The notes: a model not told the origin generated them from the letters alone. DNA of 64,000 nt from Pseudomonas sp. (GCA_007713455.1 VMRT01000013.1:62001-126000), one strand, 5' to 3'; shown: positions 9,326 through 18,464, counted from the stretch's first letter. Made by a program: numbers and translations.

Positions 9326-11389
9326 ATGATTCTCCGCCTTCACCCACTCGCCCTGGCCTGCCTGGCCGTCAGCAGCGCGTCCGCCTTCGCCGCTCCGCTG
9401 GAGCTGCAGGAAACCGTCGTCACCGCCAAGGGCTACGAGGCCGCAACGCAGGACATTCCGCAAGCCATCGAGGTGCTGCAGGCTCAGCCAACCGAAACGG
9501 CAGCGCCGGCCGGCAGCCTGTTCCGCGGCAAGCCCGGGCTCGCCGTGCATGGCGACGGCGCCTGGGGACAGAACCCAGTGTTGCGCGGCATGAAGAAGGA
9601 AAGCGTGGTGCTGATGGTCGACGGCGTGCGGGTCAATTCCGGCCAGCCGCAGGGCTCGCTGGCCTCCATGCTCGATCTCGGCCTGCTGGAACGCGCCGAA
9701 GTGGTCAAGGGTCCGGGCTCGGTGCTGTACGGCAGCGGCGCCATGGGCGGGGTGGTCAACCTGATCACGCCACAGGCGCGCTTCACCGAGCAGGACGAAC
9801 GCGGCGGTCGCTTCTCCACCAGCGCCAGCAGCGTCGACAAGGGCTTTACCGGCGCTACGCTGCTGCGCGACTCCAGCTCCGATCATGCCCTGGTGCTGGG
9901 CGTTGCCGGGCGCAAGGTCAACGATTACAAGAGCCCCAACGGCACCGAAGAGAACACCGGCTACAGCTCCGATACCCTGCTGCTCAAGTACAAGCAACGG
10001 CTGGCCGAGGATGTCAGCGTCAACCTGAACATCCAGCGCCACACCGACCGCGACGTCTGGTACCCAGGCTCGGCGCGTACCGGCGGGCAGCCGGGCGGCG
10101 CCGGCATCCCGGTACCGCTCGGCACCGCGACCATCCATTCGCCGGAACAGCAGCGCGAGCTGTTCCAGATCGGCCTGGAGAACGACCTCGGTGAAGGCAC
10201 CCTGAATACCGAACTCTACCGCCAGGAGGTCTACCGGGAGATACGTGCCTACTCCGAGCGCCTCGACCGCGACTATGTACGCAACAACGTCAGCTTCATC
10301 ACCCACGGGCTGCGCTCGAGCTGGGTAGTACCGGTCGCCGATCACCTGCTGACGGTGGGCGTCGACGCCTGGAAGATGACCGGCGATCCGGAGCGCTACG
10401 TGGATGGCCCGCCGACCTTCAACAACAACCAGCGCAACGACCCCTTCAAGGATGCCGAGATCGAGTCCTACGGACTGTTCGTGCAGGACGAATTCGACCT
10501 CGGTCAGACGCGCCTCACCGCCGGCGCCCGTTACGATCGCATCAGCGCCGATGCCCGCGCCAAGGGCAACGGCCCTTCATTTACAACCAACGGCCTGGAC
10601 AGCGCCGACCACAACCTGTCGTGGTCGCTGGGCGCGTTGCATCCGCTGACTGACACCCTCAACCTCTACGCCAACGTCGGTCAGGCCTACCGCGCCGCCG
10701 ACATGCGCGAGCGCTACGACGATGCGCCGCGCGGCGACGGCTACTTCCACGTCGGCAACCCGCAACTGGACCCGGAGCGCTCCACCAGCTTCGAGCTTGG
10801 CCTCAAGGGTAACGATGGCGATTTCACCTATCAGCTGGCGGCCTTCCACACCCGCATCGACGACTACATCGCCGGCCGCGTGACCGGCACCAACGCGCCC
10901 AACGGGCTGCCGATCAAGCGCACCGAGAACCTCGACAAGGTGGTGATCTACGGCCTCGAAGGCAGCGCCAGCAAGGGCGTCGGCGCCTTCGTGGTGGACG
11001 GCAGCTTCACCTGGCTACGCGGCGAGAACAAACAGGACGACGAACCACTGCACCAGATGCCGGCCCATGAGCTGACCCTGGGCATTGGCCAGCCAGCCGA
11101 GCGCGGCCTCTACTGGCATGCCCAGCTGCGCGCCGTCGCCGAGCAGGATCGTGTAGCGACCGAGTTCACCCGCGGTGGCGAGGACCGTACCGCAGGCTTC
11201 GTTACTGCCGATGCCAGCCTCGGCTGGGGCTTCGGCAAGATCGGCGTGCTGCAGACTGCCAACCTCGACGCGCGCCTTAGCAACCTGTTCGACAAGGCCT
11301 ACCACGAGCATCTGGCTGACGGCATCAGCGGCAACGAACTGCAAGCGCCTGGGCGCGGCATCACCGTCGCGCTGAGCGGGAGCTTCTGA
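9326..11389 (+). CDS. TonB-dependent outer membrane receptor, haem-receptor-like
   Basis: 687 residues. A signal peptide ends near residue 23, a TonB box (LQETVVTA) lies about 27-34, a plug domain spans about 45-150 (with VLMVDGVRVN and GPGSVLYGSGAMGG), and a 22-strand barrel ends in the aromatic GSF. In the barrel, YRAADMRERY (455-464), His475 and NPQLDPE (478-484) resemble the FRAP-His-NPNL signature of haem/haemoglobin receptors, though degenerate. A haem- or porphyrin-type ligand is therefore the best guess; other chelates remain possible. The gene is first of five overlapping genes (stop and next start share a base in TGATG) under overlapping Fur and ANR/DNR boxes. High-affinity import of an iron-related compound under iron or oxygen limitation is the inferred role. 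Confidence 0.88.
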   Translation: MILRLHPLALACLAVSSASAFAAPLELQETVVTAKGYEAATQDIPQAIEVLQAQPTETAAPAGSLFRGKPGLAVHGDGAWGQNPVLRGMKKESVVLMVDGVRVNSGQPQGSLASMLDLGLLERAEVVKGPGSVLYGSGAMGGVVNLITPQARFTEQDERGGRFSTSASSVDKGFTGATLLRDSSSDHALVLGVAGRKVNDYKSPNGTEENTGYSSDTLLLKYKQRLAEDVSVNLNIQRHTDRDVWYPGSARTGGQPGGAGIPVPLGTATIHSPEQQRELFQIGLENDLGEGTLNTELYRQEVYREIRAYSERLDRDYVRNNVSFITHGLRSSWVVPVADHLLTVGVDAWKMTGDPERYVDGPPTFNNNQRNDPFKDAEIESYGLFVQDEFDLGQTRLTAGARYDRISADARAKGNGPSFTTNGLDSADHNLSWSLGALHPLTDTLNLYANVGQAYRAADMRERYDDAPRGDGYFHVGNPQLDPERSTSFELGLKGNDGDFTYQLAAFHTRIDDYIAGRVTGTNAPNGLPIKRTENLDKVVIYGLEGSASKGVGAFVVDGSFTWLRGENKQDDEPLHQMPAHELTLGIGQPAERGLYWHAQLRAVAEQDRVATEFTRGGEDRTAGFVTADASLGWGFGKIGVLQTANLDARLSNLFDKAYHEHLADGISGNELQAPGRGITVALSGSF

Positions 11390-12381
11390 TGCTGCGCCAC
11401 CTGCTGATGGTCATTCTGCTGGCGGCTGGAGCACCAGCGCTGGCGGACAAGCTGCCGCGCCTGGTCCTGGCCGGCCCTTCCTCGTCGGTATCGAACCCGC
11501 TGATCCACATGGTCGAATCCGGCGCACTGGACGACCTGGCGGACAAGGTGGAATTCGTCAGCTGGCGCGATCCCGACCAGCTGCGCCTGCTGGCGCTTAA
11601 CCAGCAGGCGGACGTGCTGGCCATGCCGGTCAACGTCGCCGCCAACCTGTACAACCGCGGCGCCAAGCTGCGCATGCTCAACATTTCGACCTGGGGGCTG
11701 CTCTGGCTGGTATCGCGCGAACAGGGCCTGAGCACCCTCGACGACCTGCGCGGCAAGGAGATCGCCATGCCGTTCCGTGGCGACATGCCGGACATCCTCT
11801 TCGGCCTGCTGGCCGAGCGTGCCGGCATCGATGTGCGCAAGGACCTGCGTCTTCGCTACGTCGCCACCCCCATCGACGCCATGCAGCTGTTGCTGATGCG
11901 CCGAACCGACCACGCCCTACTCGCCGAGCCGGCCATCTCCATGGCACTGCGCAAGGCCAGCGAGGGCCCCTTGGGGCTGGTCGCGCCGGACCTGTATCGC
12001 AGCGTCGACCTGCAACAGGAATGGGGCCGCCTGCTGCAACGCGAAGCACGCATCCCGCAGGCCGGTATCGCGCTGATGGCCAGCGTGAAAGACCAGCCGC
12101 AGATCGCCGCACGGATCGCCCAGGCCTACGCCGACTCGCTGCAATGGTGCAGCACCAACGCCGAGCGCTGCGGCCAGCTGGTCGCCAGTCATCTGCCGAT
12201 GCTCAGCGCTGCAGCGGTAACCGATTCGCTGGCCGTGGCGCAGATGTCCGCCGTCCCCGCCGCCGAGGCGCGGGCGGAAGTCGAGTATTTGTTCGAGCTG
12301 CTGCTGAAGAAGAATCCGGCGCTGATCGGCGGCAAGCTGCCGGCCGATGACTTTTACTCGCCGGTCAGCGATCAGCCATGA
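11389..12381 (+). CDS. NitT/TauT-type ABC importer, periplasmic binding protein
   Basis: 330 residues. A signal peptide ends at ALA about residue 19. The body looks like the NMT1/SsuA-like binding-protein group: LVLAGPSSSVSNPLIHMVESG, a VLAMPVNVAANLYNRG stretch, and the LRGKEIAMPF hinge segment. Members bind sulfonates, nitrate, thiamine precursors, riboflavin and other small molecules, so the ligand cannot be named. It overlaps the receptor stop by one base and the permease start by 4 bp. Pairing this class of importer with a haem-like TonB receptor is unusual, since haem uptake normally uses FecCD/BtuC-type permeases. Confidence 0.85.
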   Translation: MLRHLLMVILLAAGAPALADKLPRLVLAGPSSSVSNPLIHMVESGALDDLADKVEFVSWRDPDQLRLLALNQQADVLAMPVNVAANLYNRGAKLRMLNISTWGLLWLVSREQGLSTLDDLRGKEIAMPFRGDMPDILFGLLAERAGIDVRKDLRLRYVATPIDAMQLLLMRRTDHALLAEPAISMALRKASEGPLGLVAPDLYRSVDLQQEWGRLLQREARIPQAGIALMASVKDQPQIAARIAQAYADSLQWCSTNAERCGQLVASHLPMLSAAAVTDSLAVAQMSAVPAAEARAEVEYLFELLLKKNPALIGGKLPADDFYSPVSDQP

Positions 12382-13169
12382 GCCTCCTGCGCAGCTGGCT
12401 GACCAGCTTGCCCGGCTATCTGTGGAGCGGCTGGGGCGCGCTAGCCAGCCTGTTTCTGCTGCTGGCCGGCTGGGAGGCAGTAGCCAGTCACTATGGCGCA
12501 CTGGTGCTGCCTACGCCGCTGGACACCTTTGCCCGTCTGCTCCAGTTGATCGATGAAGGGGCCGCCTGGCCGGAGCTGCTGGCCACCAGTCGCCGGGCGC
12601 TGCTCGGCTTCGCTCTTTCCGTGGTGGTCGGCAGCGTGCTCGGGCTCGCCGCCGGTGTCTCCATGACCGCCTCGATGATGGCGCGGCCACTGGTTACCGT
12701 GCTCATGGGCATGCCGCCAATCGCTTGGCTGGTACTGGCGATGCTCTGGTTCGGCGCCAGCGACGGCACTCCGGTGTTCACCGTGTTCATCGCCAGCTTC
12801 CCGCTGGTGTTCGTCGGCGCACTGCAAGGCACCCGCACGCTGGATAACCAGCTCAAGGACATGGCCCTGGCATTCCGTCTGTCGCGGCGGATGCTGTTGC
12901 TCGATGTCTATCTACCGCACGTCGTCTCCTACCTGTTCCCCGCGTGGATCACCGCGCTCGCCATGGCCTGGAAGATCGTGGTGATGGCCGAACTGCTGGC
13001 CACCCAGGATGGTGTCGGCGCCGCCCTGGCGGTGTCGCGCTCGCACCTGGACACCAGCGCGACCATGGCCTGGATCACCGCGGTGGTCGGCCTGCTGCTT
13101 GCGGTGGAGTACCTGCTGCTGGAACCGATCAAGCGTAAAGTCGAGCGCTGGCGCGAGGTGCCTTCATGA
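12378..13169 (+). CDS. NitT/TauT-type ABC importer, permease
   Basis: 263 residues with about six membrane segments and the BPD-transporter pattern. The first segment is around 20-40 (LASLFLLLAGWEAVA). The cytoplasmic EAA-like loop falls around 165-185 (DMALAFRLSRRMLLLDVYLP), contacting the ATPase. The sequence LPTPLDTFARLLQL near the N-terminus is typical of SsuC/TauC permeases. It sits between its binding protein and ATPase with 4-bp overlaps on both sides, so all subunits should be made together. Confidence 0.9.
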   Translation: MSLLRSWLTSLPGYLWSGWGALASLFLLLAGWEAVASHYGALVLPTPLDTFARLLQLIDEGAAWPELLATSRRALLGFALSVVVGSVLGLAAGVSMTASMMARPLVTVLMGMPPIAWLVLAMLWFGASDGTPVFTVFIASFPLVFVGALQGTRTLDNQLKDMALAFRLSRRMLLLDVYLPHVVSYLFPAWITALAMAWKIVVMAELLATQDGVGAALAVSRSHLDTSATMAWITAVVGLLLAVEYLLLEPIKRKVERWREVPS

Positions 13170-13990
13170 CGCAATTGCATATCCACGGCCTGGCCCACGC
13201 CTTCGGCCGCGACGAGATCTTCAGCGGCATTGACTTCAACCTGGCAGCGGGTGAAGTGGTCGCCCTAGTCGGCCCCTCCGGCTGCGGCAAGACCACCCTG
13301 CTGCACCTCTGTGCCGGACTGCTGGACGTACAGCAAGGACGCATCGACAACGGTTTCGGCAACCCCGCCAGCATGTTCCAGCAACCGCGGCTGCTGCCGT
13401 GGAAGACCACGCTCGACAACATCGCCCTGGGGCTCAAGGCGGCCGGCATGGCGCGGCAGCAACGCCTGCAGCAAGCCAGTTCCCTCGCGCTGCGCCTGGG
13501 GCTGGCCGCGGGCGATCTCGGCAAGTTTCCGCACCAGCTTTCCGGCGGCATGCAGAGCCGCGTCTCCCTGGCGCGGGCGCTCGTGCTGCAGCCGGATCTG
13601 CTGCTGCTCGACGAACCCTTCGCCGCGCTGGATATCGGCCTCAAGGAAGACCTTTATGCCCTGCTGCTGGCCGAGCAGGCCGCACGCGGCATGGGCGTGC
13701 TGATGATCACCCACGACCTGATGGAAGCCGTGCGCCTGGCCGACCGCATCCTGGTCATGGCGGCGGCGCCGGGGCGCATCGTCAGCCACCTGGAGCTGGA
13801 TCTGCCAGCCGTGCAGCGCAGCGATGCCTGGATCTACCAACACACCGCCGAGCTGCTGCAGTTGCCGGCCGTAAGAGAGAGTTTCGGCCTGGCCACCCGC
13901 GCGCCGCAGACCTTGCCTAACGCTGCCAAAGTCGCCATTCGCGAGGCGGCACCCTTACCCCTCGCCAGCAGAGCACGCTCACGATGCTGA
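13166..13990 (+). CDS. NitT/TauT-type ABC importer, ATP-binding protein
   Basis: 274 residues. Walker A GPSGCGKTT (about 37-45), Q loop (MFQQPRLLPW), signature LSGGMQSR, Walker B LLLLDEPFAALD, and the H-loop His in MITHD. The closeness to SsuB/TauB/NrtD ATPases matches the permease type. The C-terminal 40 residues run past the ABC domain without a recognisable fold. The end overlaps the nnrS start by 7 bases. Confidence 0.92.
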   Translation: MTQLHIHGLAHAFGRDEIFSGIDFNLAAGEVVALVGPSGCGKTTLLHLCAGLLDVQQGRIDNGFGNPASMFQQPRLLPWKTTLDNIALGLKAAGMARQQRLQQASSLALRLGLAAGDLGKFPHQLSGGMQSRVSLARALVLQPDLLLLDEPFAALDIGLKEDLYALLLAEQAARGMGVLMITHDLMEAVRLADRILVMAAAPGRIVSHLELDLPAVQRSDAWIYQHTAELLQLPAVRESFGLATRAPQTLPNAAKVAIREAAPLPLASRARSRC

Positions 13991-15240
13991 AAACCTTATC
14001 GCCGCGACTCGCCAACTGGTCGCTGCTGCTGTGCAGCTTCCGCCCGCTGTTTCTCGCCACCGTGCTGCTGGCTGTGGTGGGTGTTGCACTTTGGCTGGGT
14101 TTTCTCGGTTTCGGGATACCGCTGCCAGGCGTGCCGGGCGGTCCGCTGGTCTGGCATGCCCACGAAATGCTGCTCGGCTTCGGCCTTGCGGCAGTCGCTG
14201 GCTTCGTCCTTACCGCGGTGCCGGAATTTACCTCCACCGCGGCATTCGGTCGGCAGGTAGGTTTCGGCTTTCTACTGCTGTGGCTAGCGGCTCGGCTGAG
14301 CTTCTGGCTTTCCGGCGTCATCGGGCCGTGGCCGGCGGCGCTGTTCAACAGTGCCTTCGCCATCGCCCTGGTTGTGCTGCTCGCACCGCGCCTGCTGGGC
14401 GACCCGCTACGCCGGCAGTACGGCTTTTTCGGTGGACTCGGCGCGCTGGCGCTGGTGACTGTGGGCTTTCATGTCAACGCCGTCGCCGGCCAGTACCCGA
14501 TGCGCTGGCTGTATGCTGGCATCGGCGTGATGATGGTGCTGATCGTGGTGGCCATGAGCCGAATCTCCATGCGCATCCTCAACGACGCCATTCAGGCACG
14601 CCGGGATGCCGGGCACGAAGTGTACGAGGACTACCGCGCGCGCCCGCCACGACGCAACTTGGCGATCTTCTGCATCAGCCTGTTCACCCTCGCCGAATGG
14701 CTGGCACTGCCGGCGCCGCTGAACGGCTGGCTAGCCCTGGCCGCAGCCGCCGCGATGTTCAACCTGCTCAACGACTGGCACATCGGCCGCGCGCTGCTGA
14801 AGCGTTGGTCGCTGATGCTCTACAGCGTGTACTGGCTGATGGCGCTGGGCTATGGCGCATTGGGTATCTCGTTGCTAGCCGACGGCTTTGCCAGCAGCGC
14901 CGGCCGCCATCTGCTGACACTCGGGGCCATGGGCGTATCGATTCTCGCGGTGCTGTGCATCGCCGGGCGTACCCACAGTGGCTATGCACTGGATCAGCGG
15001 CGCTGGGTGCCGATCGCAACCTGCCTGCTGGTGCTCGCCGCGCTGCTGCGTGCCAGTGCGGGGCTGCCGGGCGCTCCCGTGCCGCTGCTGAACATGCTCG
15101 CCGGGCTCGGTTGGCTGACAGTCTTTGGCCTGGCATTGCGCTACCTGGCACCGATCTGGCTGCGCCCGCGCCCGGACGGTGGTACGGGATGTGAAGAACC
15201 GATGGATGAACACAGCACGGGTTCGGGCTGCCGGACCTGA
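13984..15240 (+). CDS. nnrS: NnrS family haem-copper membrane protein
   Basis: 418 residues with about 12 membrane spans. NnrS marks include FRPLFLATVLLA at the N-terminus, WHAHEMLLGFG with conserved histidines (about 55-60), the GRTHSGY motif (about 336) and the polar loop near 195-225. NnrS proteins bind haem and copper, are widespread in denitrifiers, and protect against nitric-oxide stress; they are usually controlled by NO-responsive regulators. Being last in an operon headed by an ANR/DNR box fits that. The C-terminal 25 residues are polar and poorly conserved. A perfect palindromic terminator follows 150 bp downstream. Confidence 0.9.
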   Translation: MLKTLSPRLANWSLLLCSFRPLFLATVLLAVVGVALWLGFLGFGIPLPGVPGGPLVWHAHEMLLGFGLAAVAGFVLTAVPEFTSTAAFGRQVGFGFLLLWLAARLSFWLSGVIGPWPAALFNSAFAIALVVLLAPRLLGDPLRRQYGFFGGLGALALVTVGFHVNAVAGQYPMRWLYAGIGVMMVLIVVAMSRISMRILNDAIQARRDAGHEVYEDYRARPPRRNLAIFCISLFTLAEWLALPAPLNGWLALAAAAAMFNLLNDWHIGRALLKRWSLMLYSVYWLMALGYGALGISLLADGFASSAGRHLLTLGAMGVSILAVLCIAGRTHSGYALDQRRWVPIATCLLVLAALLRASAGLPGAPVPLLNMLAGLGWLTVFGLALRYLAPIWLRPRPDGGTGCEEPMDEHSTGSGCRT

Positions 15241-15329
15241 GCGGTGATCTGCAACTGGACGCGGTATTCGCTGCAGGCGAACAGACAACCGGGCCGTGAA
15301 TGCGGGCTCGGGGACGGAGAAGGCGCGGC

Positions 15330-15360
15330 GGTGGATAAGCTTCGCGTTATTCACCCTACC
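15330..15360. repeat. GTAGGGTGGA-family hairpin, copy 1 (degenerate)
   Basis: GGTGGATAA (15330-15338) faces TTATTCACC with one mismatch, followed by CTACC. Related hairpins occur near 22617, 48906/48952 and 62744/62816. It lies in the 200-bp gap between nnrS and spuH; no gene is convincing in that gap. Confidence 0.65.
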
Positions 15361-15390
15361 GCTCTGCGGCAGGGGACAATTCATCTGAAA

Positions 15391-15420
15391 CGAAAAGGGC
15401 GCATCGATGCGCCCTTTTCG
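15391..15420. terminator. Bidirectional terminator between nnrS and spuH
   Basis: A perfect 30-bp palindrome: AAAAGGGCGC, ATCGAT centre, GCGCCCTTTT, flanked by CG on both sides. It gives a GC-rich stem with a T run on either strand. It serves nnrS (+) and the converging spu operon (-). Confidence 0.9.
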
Positions 15421-15440
15421 TTCTGCGGCTCAAACCATCA

Positions 15441-16343
15441 TCAGGTATGTGCCGACGGCGGCACCAGCACCTTGCGGCTGTCGATCACCTGACGCCAGGT
15501 GGGATTGCCAGCGGTTTCATCCATCGCCTGCTGCATCGCGCGAATACGGCGCTTCTCGGCGCGGCGGCTGAGGTACCAGGCGAGAAAGGTCGCCAGCGAC
15601 ACGCTGAGCAGGATCAGACTCGCCACCGCGTTGATCTCCGGCTTCACGCCCAGGCGCACGGCGGAGAAGATCTCCATCGGCAGCGTGGTCGAACCCGGCC
15701 CGGAGACGAAGCTGGCCAGTACCAGATCGTCCAGTGACAGTGCGAACGAAAGCATGCCGCCGGCCGCTAGCGAGGGCGCGATCATCGGCATGGTGATCAG
15801 GAAGAACACCTTCCACGGCCGCGCTCCGAGGTCCATCGCCGCTTCCTCGATGGACAGGTCCAGCTCGCGCAGGCGCGCCATCACCACTACCGCGACGTAG
15901 GCCGAGCAGAACGTGGTGTGGGCGATCCAGATGGTCACCAGCCCGCGTTGCGCCGGCCAGCCGATCAGTTGCGCCATGGCGACGAACAGCAGCAGCAGGG
16001 ATAGACCGGTGATCACTTCCGGCATCACCAGCGGCGCCGTGACCAGGCCACCGAACAGCGTACGGCCGCGGAACACCGGGATACGGGTGAGGACGAAAGC
16101 CGCCATCGTGCCCAGAGCCACCGCGGCAATCGCGGTATAGGCCGCGACTTCCAGCGAGCGCATTACCGCACCCATCAGCTGCGAGTTGTCGAGCAGGCCG
16201 GCGTACCATTTCAGCGACCAGCCACCCCACACCGTCACCAGCCGCGAGGCATTGAACGAGTAGATGACCAGGATGACCATCGGCAGGTAGATGAACAGCA
16301 GCCCGAGCACCAGGATCAGGTTGGAAAAGCTCCAGCGTTTCAT
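15441..16343 (-). CDS. spuH: SpuH, polyamine ABC transporter permease
   Basis: 300 residues with six membrane segments, PotI-type. N-terminus LILVLGLLFIYLPMVILVIYSF, then the ATPase-docking loop EEAAMDLGARPWKVFFLITMP (about 190-210). It forms the membrane channel with SpuG for import of putrescine/spermidine bound by SpuD and SpuE. It is the last gene of the spu cluster, followed by the bidirectional terminator. The gap to spuG (76 bp) contains a decayed copy of the spuG 3' end. Confidence 0.93.
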   Translation of the reverse strand: MKRWSFSNLILVLGLLFIYLPMVILVIYSFNASRLVTVWGGWSLKWYAGLLDNSQLMGAVMRSLEVAAYTAIAAVALGTMAAFVLTRIPVFRGRTLFGGLVTAPLVMPEVITGLSLLLLFVAMAQLIGWPAQRGLVTIWIAHTTFCSAYVAVVVMARLRELDLSIEEAAMDLGARPWKVFFLITMPMIAPSLAAGGMLSFALSLDDLVLASFVSGPGSTTLPMEIFSAVRLGVKPEINAVASLILLSVSLATFLAWYLSRRAEKRRIRAMQQAMDETAGNPTWRQVIDSRKVLVPPSAHT

Positions 16344-16408
16344 AGCTTGCCCTCCAGTTCCTTGGCCATGCTTGTGAATGAAGAGCCGGTTGAACAGGAC
16401 AGACAGCG
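16341..16408. repeat. Diverged duplicate of the spuG 3' end
   Basis: CATAGCTTGCCCTCCAG occurs at 16341-16357 and again at 16421-16437, where it is the end of spuG (KELEGKL). A second block, CCGGTTGAACAGGA, occurs near 16386 and again near 16452. In the extra copy an AKELEGKL-like tail can still be read. This is a short tandem duplication of about 80 bp that has drifted, leaving a remnant between spuG and spuH. Confidence 0.75.
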
Positions 16409-16419
16409 AGTTGGGTAGG

Positions 16420-17316
16420 TCATAGCTTGCCCTCCAGCTCTTTCGCCTGGTTCCGGTTGAACAGGATGATCGGCACCAGCAGGATTGCCAGCATCACCAC
16501 CGCCAGTGCCGAGGCCACCGGCCAGTCACGGTTGTTGAAGAATTCCTGCCAGAGCACCTTGCCGATCATCAGCGTCTCCGGACCACCGAGCAGCTCGGGG
16601 ATGACGAACTCGCCGACCACCGGAATGAACACCAGCATGCAGCCGGCGATGATGCCGTTCTTCGACAGCGGCACGGTGATCTTCCAGAAGCTGGAGAGGT
16701 TGCGCGCGCCGAGGTCGGACGCAGCTTCGAGCAGGCTCGGGTCGTGCTTCACCAGGTTGGCGTAGAGCGGCAGGATCATGAACGGCAGGTAGGAGTAGAC
16801 CACGCCGATGTATACCGCAGCATCGGTATTGAGTATCTGCAGCGGCGCGTCGATCAGCCCGAGGCCCTGCAACAGTCCGTTGAGGATGCCGTTGCTGCTG
16901 AGGATGCCCATCCAGGCGTAGACGCGAATCAGGATGGCGGTCCAGGTCGGCATCATGATCAGCAGCAGCAGAACCGTCTGCAGGTCCTTGCGCGCACGGG
17001 CAATGGCGTAGGCCATCGGATAGCCGATCAGCAGGCAGAGCAGCGTGCTGAAGAAGGCAATCTTCAGCGAGCCCAGATAGGCCGCCAGATACAGCTCGTC
17101 TTCGCTGAGGAAGATGTAGTTGCCCAGGTTGATCAGCACCTGCAGCTGCTGGTCGGCGTAGGCGAAGATGTCGGTGTACGGTGGAATGGCCACATCCGCT
17201 TCGGCAAAGCTGATCTTCAGGACGATGGCGAAGGGCAGCAGAAAGAACAGCATCAGCCACAGGAAGGGCACGCTGATGACCAGTCGGCGCCCGGTATTCA
17301 GGGGCGAGCGCTTCAT
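16420..17316 (-). CDS. spuG: SpuG, polyamine ABC transporter permease
   Basis: 298 residues with six membrane segments, PotH-type. The N-terminal segment is RLVISVPFLWLMLFFLLPFA; the ATPase contact loop is EAASDLGARNLSSFWKITVPL. It partners SpuH. The start overlaps the spuF stop by 4 bp. Its last codons are duplicated downstream. Confidence 0.93.
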   Translation of the reverse strand: MKRSPLNTGRRLVISVPFLWLMLFFLLPFAIVLKISFAEADVAIPPYTDIFAYADQQLQVLINLGNYIFLSEDELYLAAYLGSLKIAFFSTLLCLLIGYPMAYAIARARKDLQTVLLLLIMMPTWTAILIRVYAWMGILSSNGILNGLLQGLGLIDAPLQILNTDAAVYIGVVYSYLPFMILPLYANLVKHDPSLLEAASDLGARNLSSFWKITVPLSKNGIIAGCMLVFIPVVGEFVIPELLGGPETLMIGKVLWQEFFNNRDWPVASALAVVMLAILLVPIILFNRNQAKELEGKL

Positions 17317-18464
17317 GCCTGCAACACCACGCCGCTGTCATCCCACCAGTACACGTACACCTCTTCCTCCCAGGTCGGCAGCTTCACGTGACGTTCGGCG
17401 TTGGCCATGAAGGCCTGCAGCACACCGCCGGACGGCAGCTTGATGTAGTACACCGAGTGGCCGCCAAGATAGGCGATGTCGTGCACGACGCCTTTGGCCC
17501 AGTTGTAGCCGGGGCGCTCCAGTTCCGGCAGTTCGGTGCCGATCAGCAGCTTTTCCGGGCGGATCGCGTAGGTGATCTGTTTGTCCTGCGCGCGGGTACT
17601 GATGCCGTGGCCGACGTAGATCGGGTTCTCAAGGCCTGCGCTGGCAATGACGGCGTGGTCGCCCATGTCCTCGATCAGCTCGCCGTCGAACAGGTTGACG
17701 TTGCCGATGAATTCGCAGACCAGGCGGCTCGCCGGGGTCTCGTAGATGTCCATCGGGCTGCCGACCTGGGCGATCCAGCCCAGATGCATGATGGCGATGC
17801 GTTCGGCCATGGTCATGGCCTCTTCCTGGTCGTGGGTCACCATCACGCAGGTCACGCCGACGCGCTCGATGATCTGCACCAACTCAAGCTGCATCTGCGA
17901 GCGCAGTTTCTTGTCCAGCGCGCCCATGGGCTCATCGAGCAGCAGCAGCTTCGGCCGCTTGGCCAGCGAACGCGCCAGGGCGACGCGCTGGCGCTGCCCG
18001 CCCGACAGCTGATGCGGCTTGCGTTTGGCGTACTGGGTCATCTGCACCAGGCCGAGCATCTCCTTCACCCGCGCCTCGACTTCCTGTTTCGGCAGGCCAT
18101 CCTGCTTCAGGCCGAAGGCGATGTTCTGCTCCACCGTCATGTGCGGGAACAGCGCGTAGGACTGGAACATCATGTTGATCGGCCGCTCGTAGGGCGGCAT
18201 GTCGGTGATGTCCTGGCCATCGAGGAAGATACGCCCCTCGGTGGGCCGCTCGAAGCCGGCGAGCATGCGCAGCAGGGTCGACTTGCCCGAACCCGAGCCA
18301 CCGAGCAGCGCGAAGATTTCGCCCTGATGGATGCTCAGCGAAACATCATCGACCGCCACCGTTTCGTCGAACTTCTTGGTGACGCGGTCGATCTTCAGCA
18401 GCACCTGCTTGTTCTTGCTTTCGCCACTGAGGGCTTTCTTGTAGGCGCTGGAGGCAACGGCCAT
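17313..18464 (-). CDS. spuF: SpuF, polyamine ABC transporter ATPase
   Basis: 383 residues, PotG/PotA-type. Walker A GGSGSGKST (about 55-63), signature LSGGQRQRVALARSL, Walker B LLLLDEPMGALD, H-loop VMVTHDQEEA, then a C-terminal TOBE regulatory domain (about 300-380). It energises the SpuGH channel. It lies between spuE (151-bp gap) and spuG (4-bp overlap). Confidence 0.94.
   Translation of the reverse strand: MAVASSAYKKALSGESKNKQVLLKIDRVTKKFDETVAVDDVSLSIHQGEIFALLGGSGSGKSTLLRMLAGFERPTEGRIFLDGQDITDMPPYERPINMMFQSYALFPHMTVEQNIAFGLKQDGLPKQEVEARVKEMLGLVQMTQYAKRKPHQLSGGQRQRVALARSLAKRPKLLLLDEPMGALDKKLRSQMQLELVQIIERVGVTCVMVTHDQEEAMTMAERIAIMHLGWIAQVGSPMDIYETPASRLVCEFIGNVNLFDGELIEDMGDHAVIASAGLENPIYVGHGISTRAQDKQITYAIRPEKLLIGTELPELERPGYNWAKGVVHDIAYLGGHSVYYIKLPSGGVLQAFMANAERHVKLPTWEEEVYVYWWDDSGVVLQA

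Noticed and set aside
15244-15492. 82-codon frame in the nnrS-spuH gap
   Set aside because: It runs through a repeat hairpin, the palindromic terminator and into spuH antisense; no credible protein.
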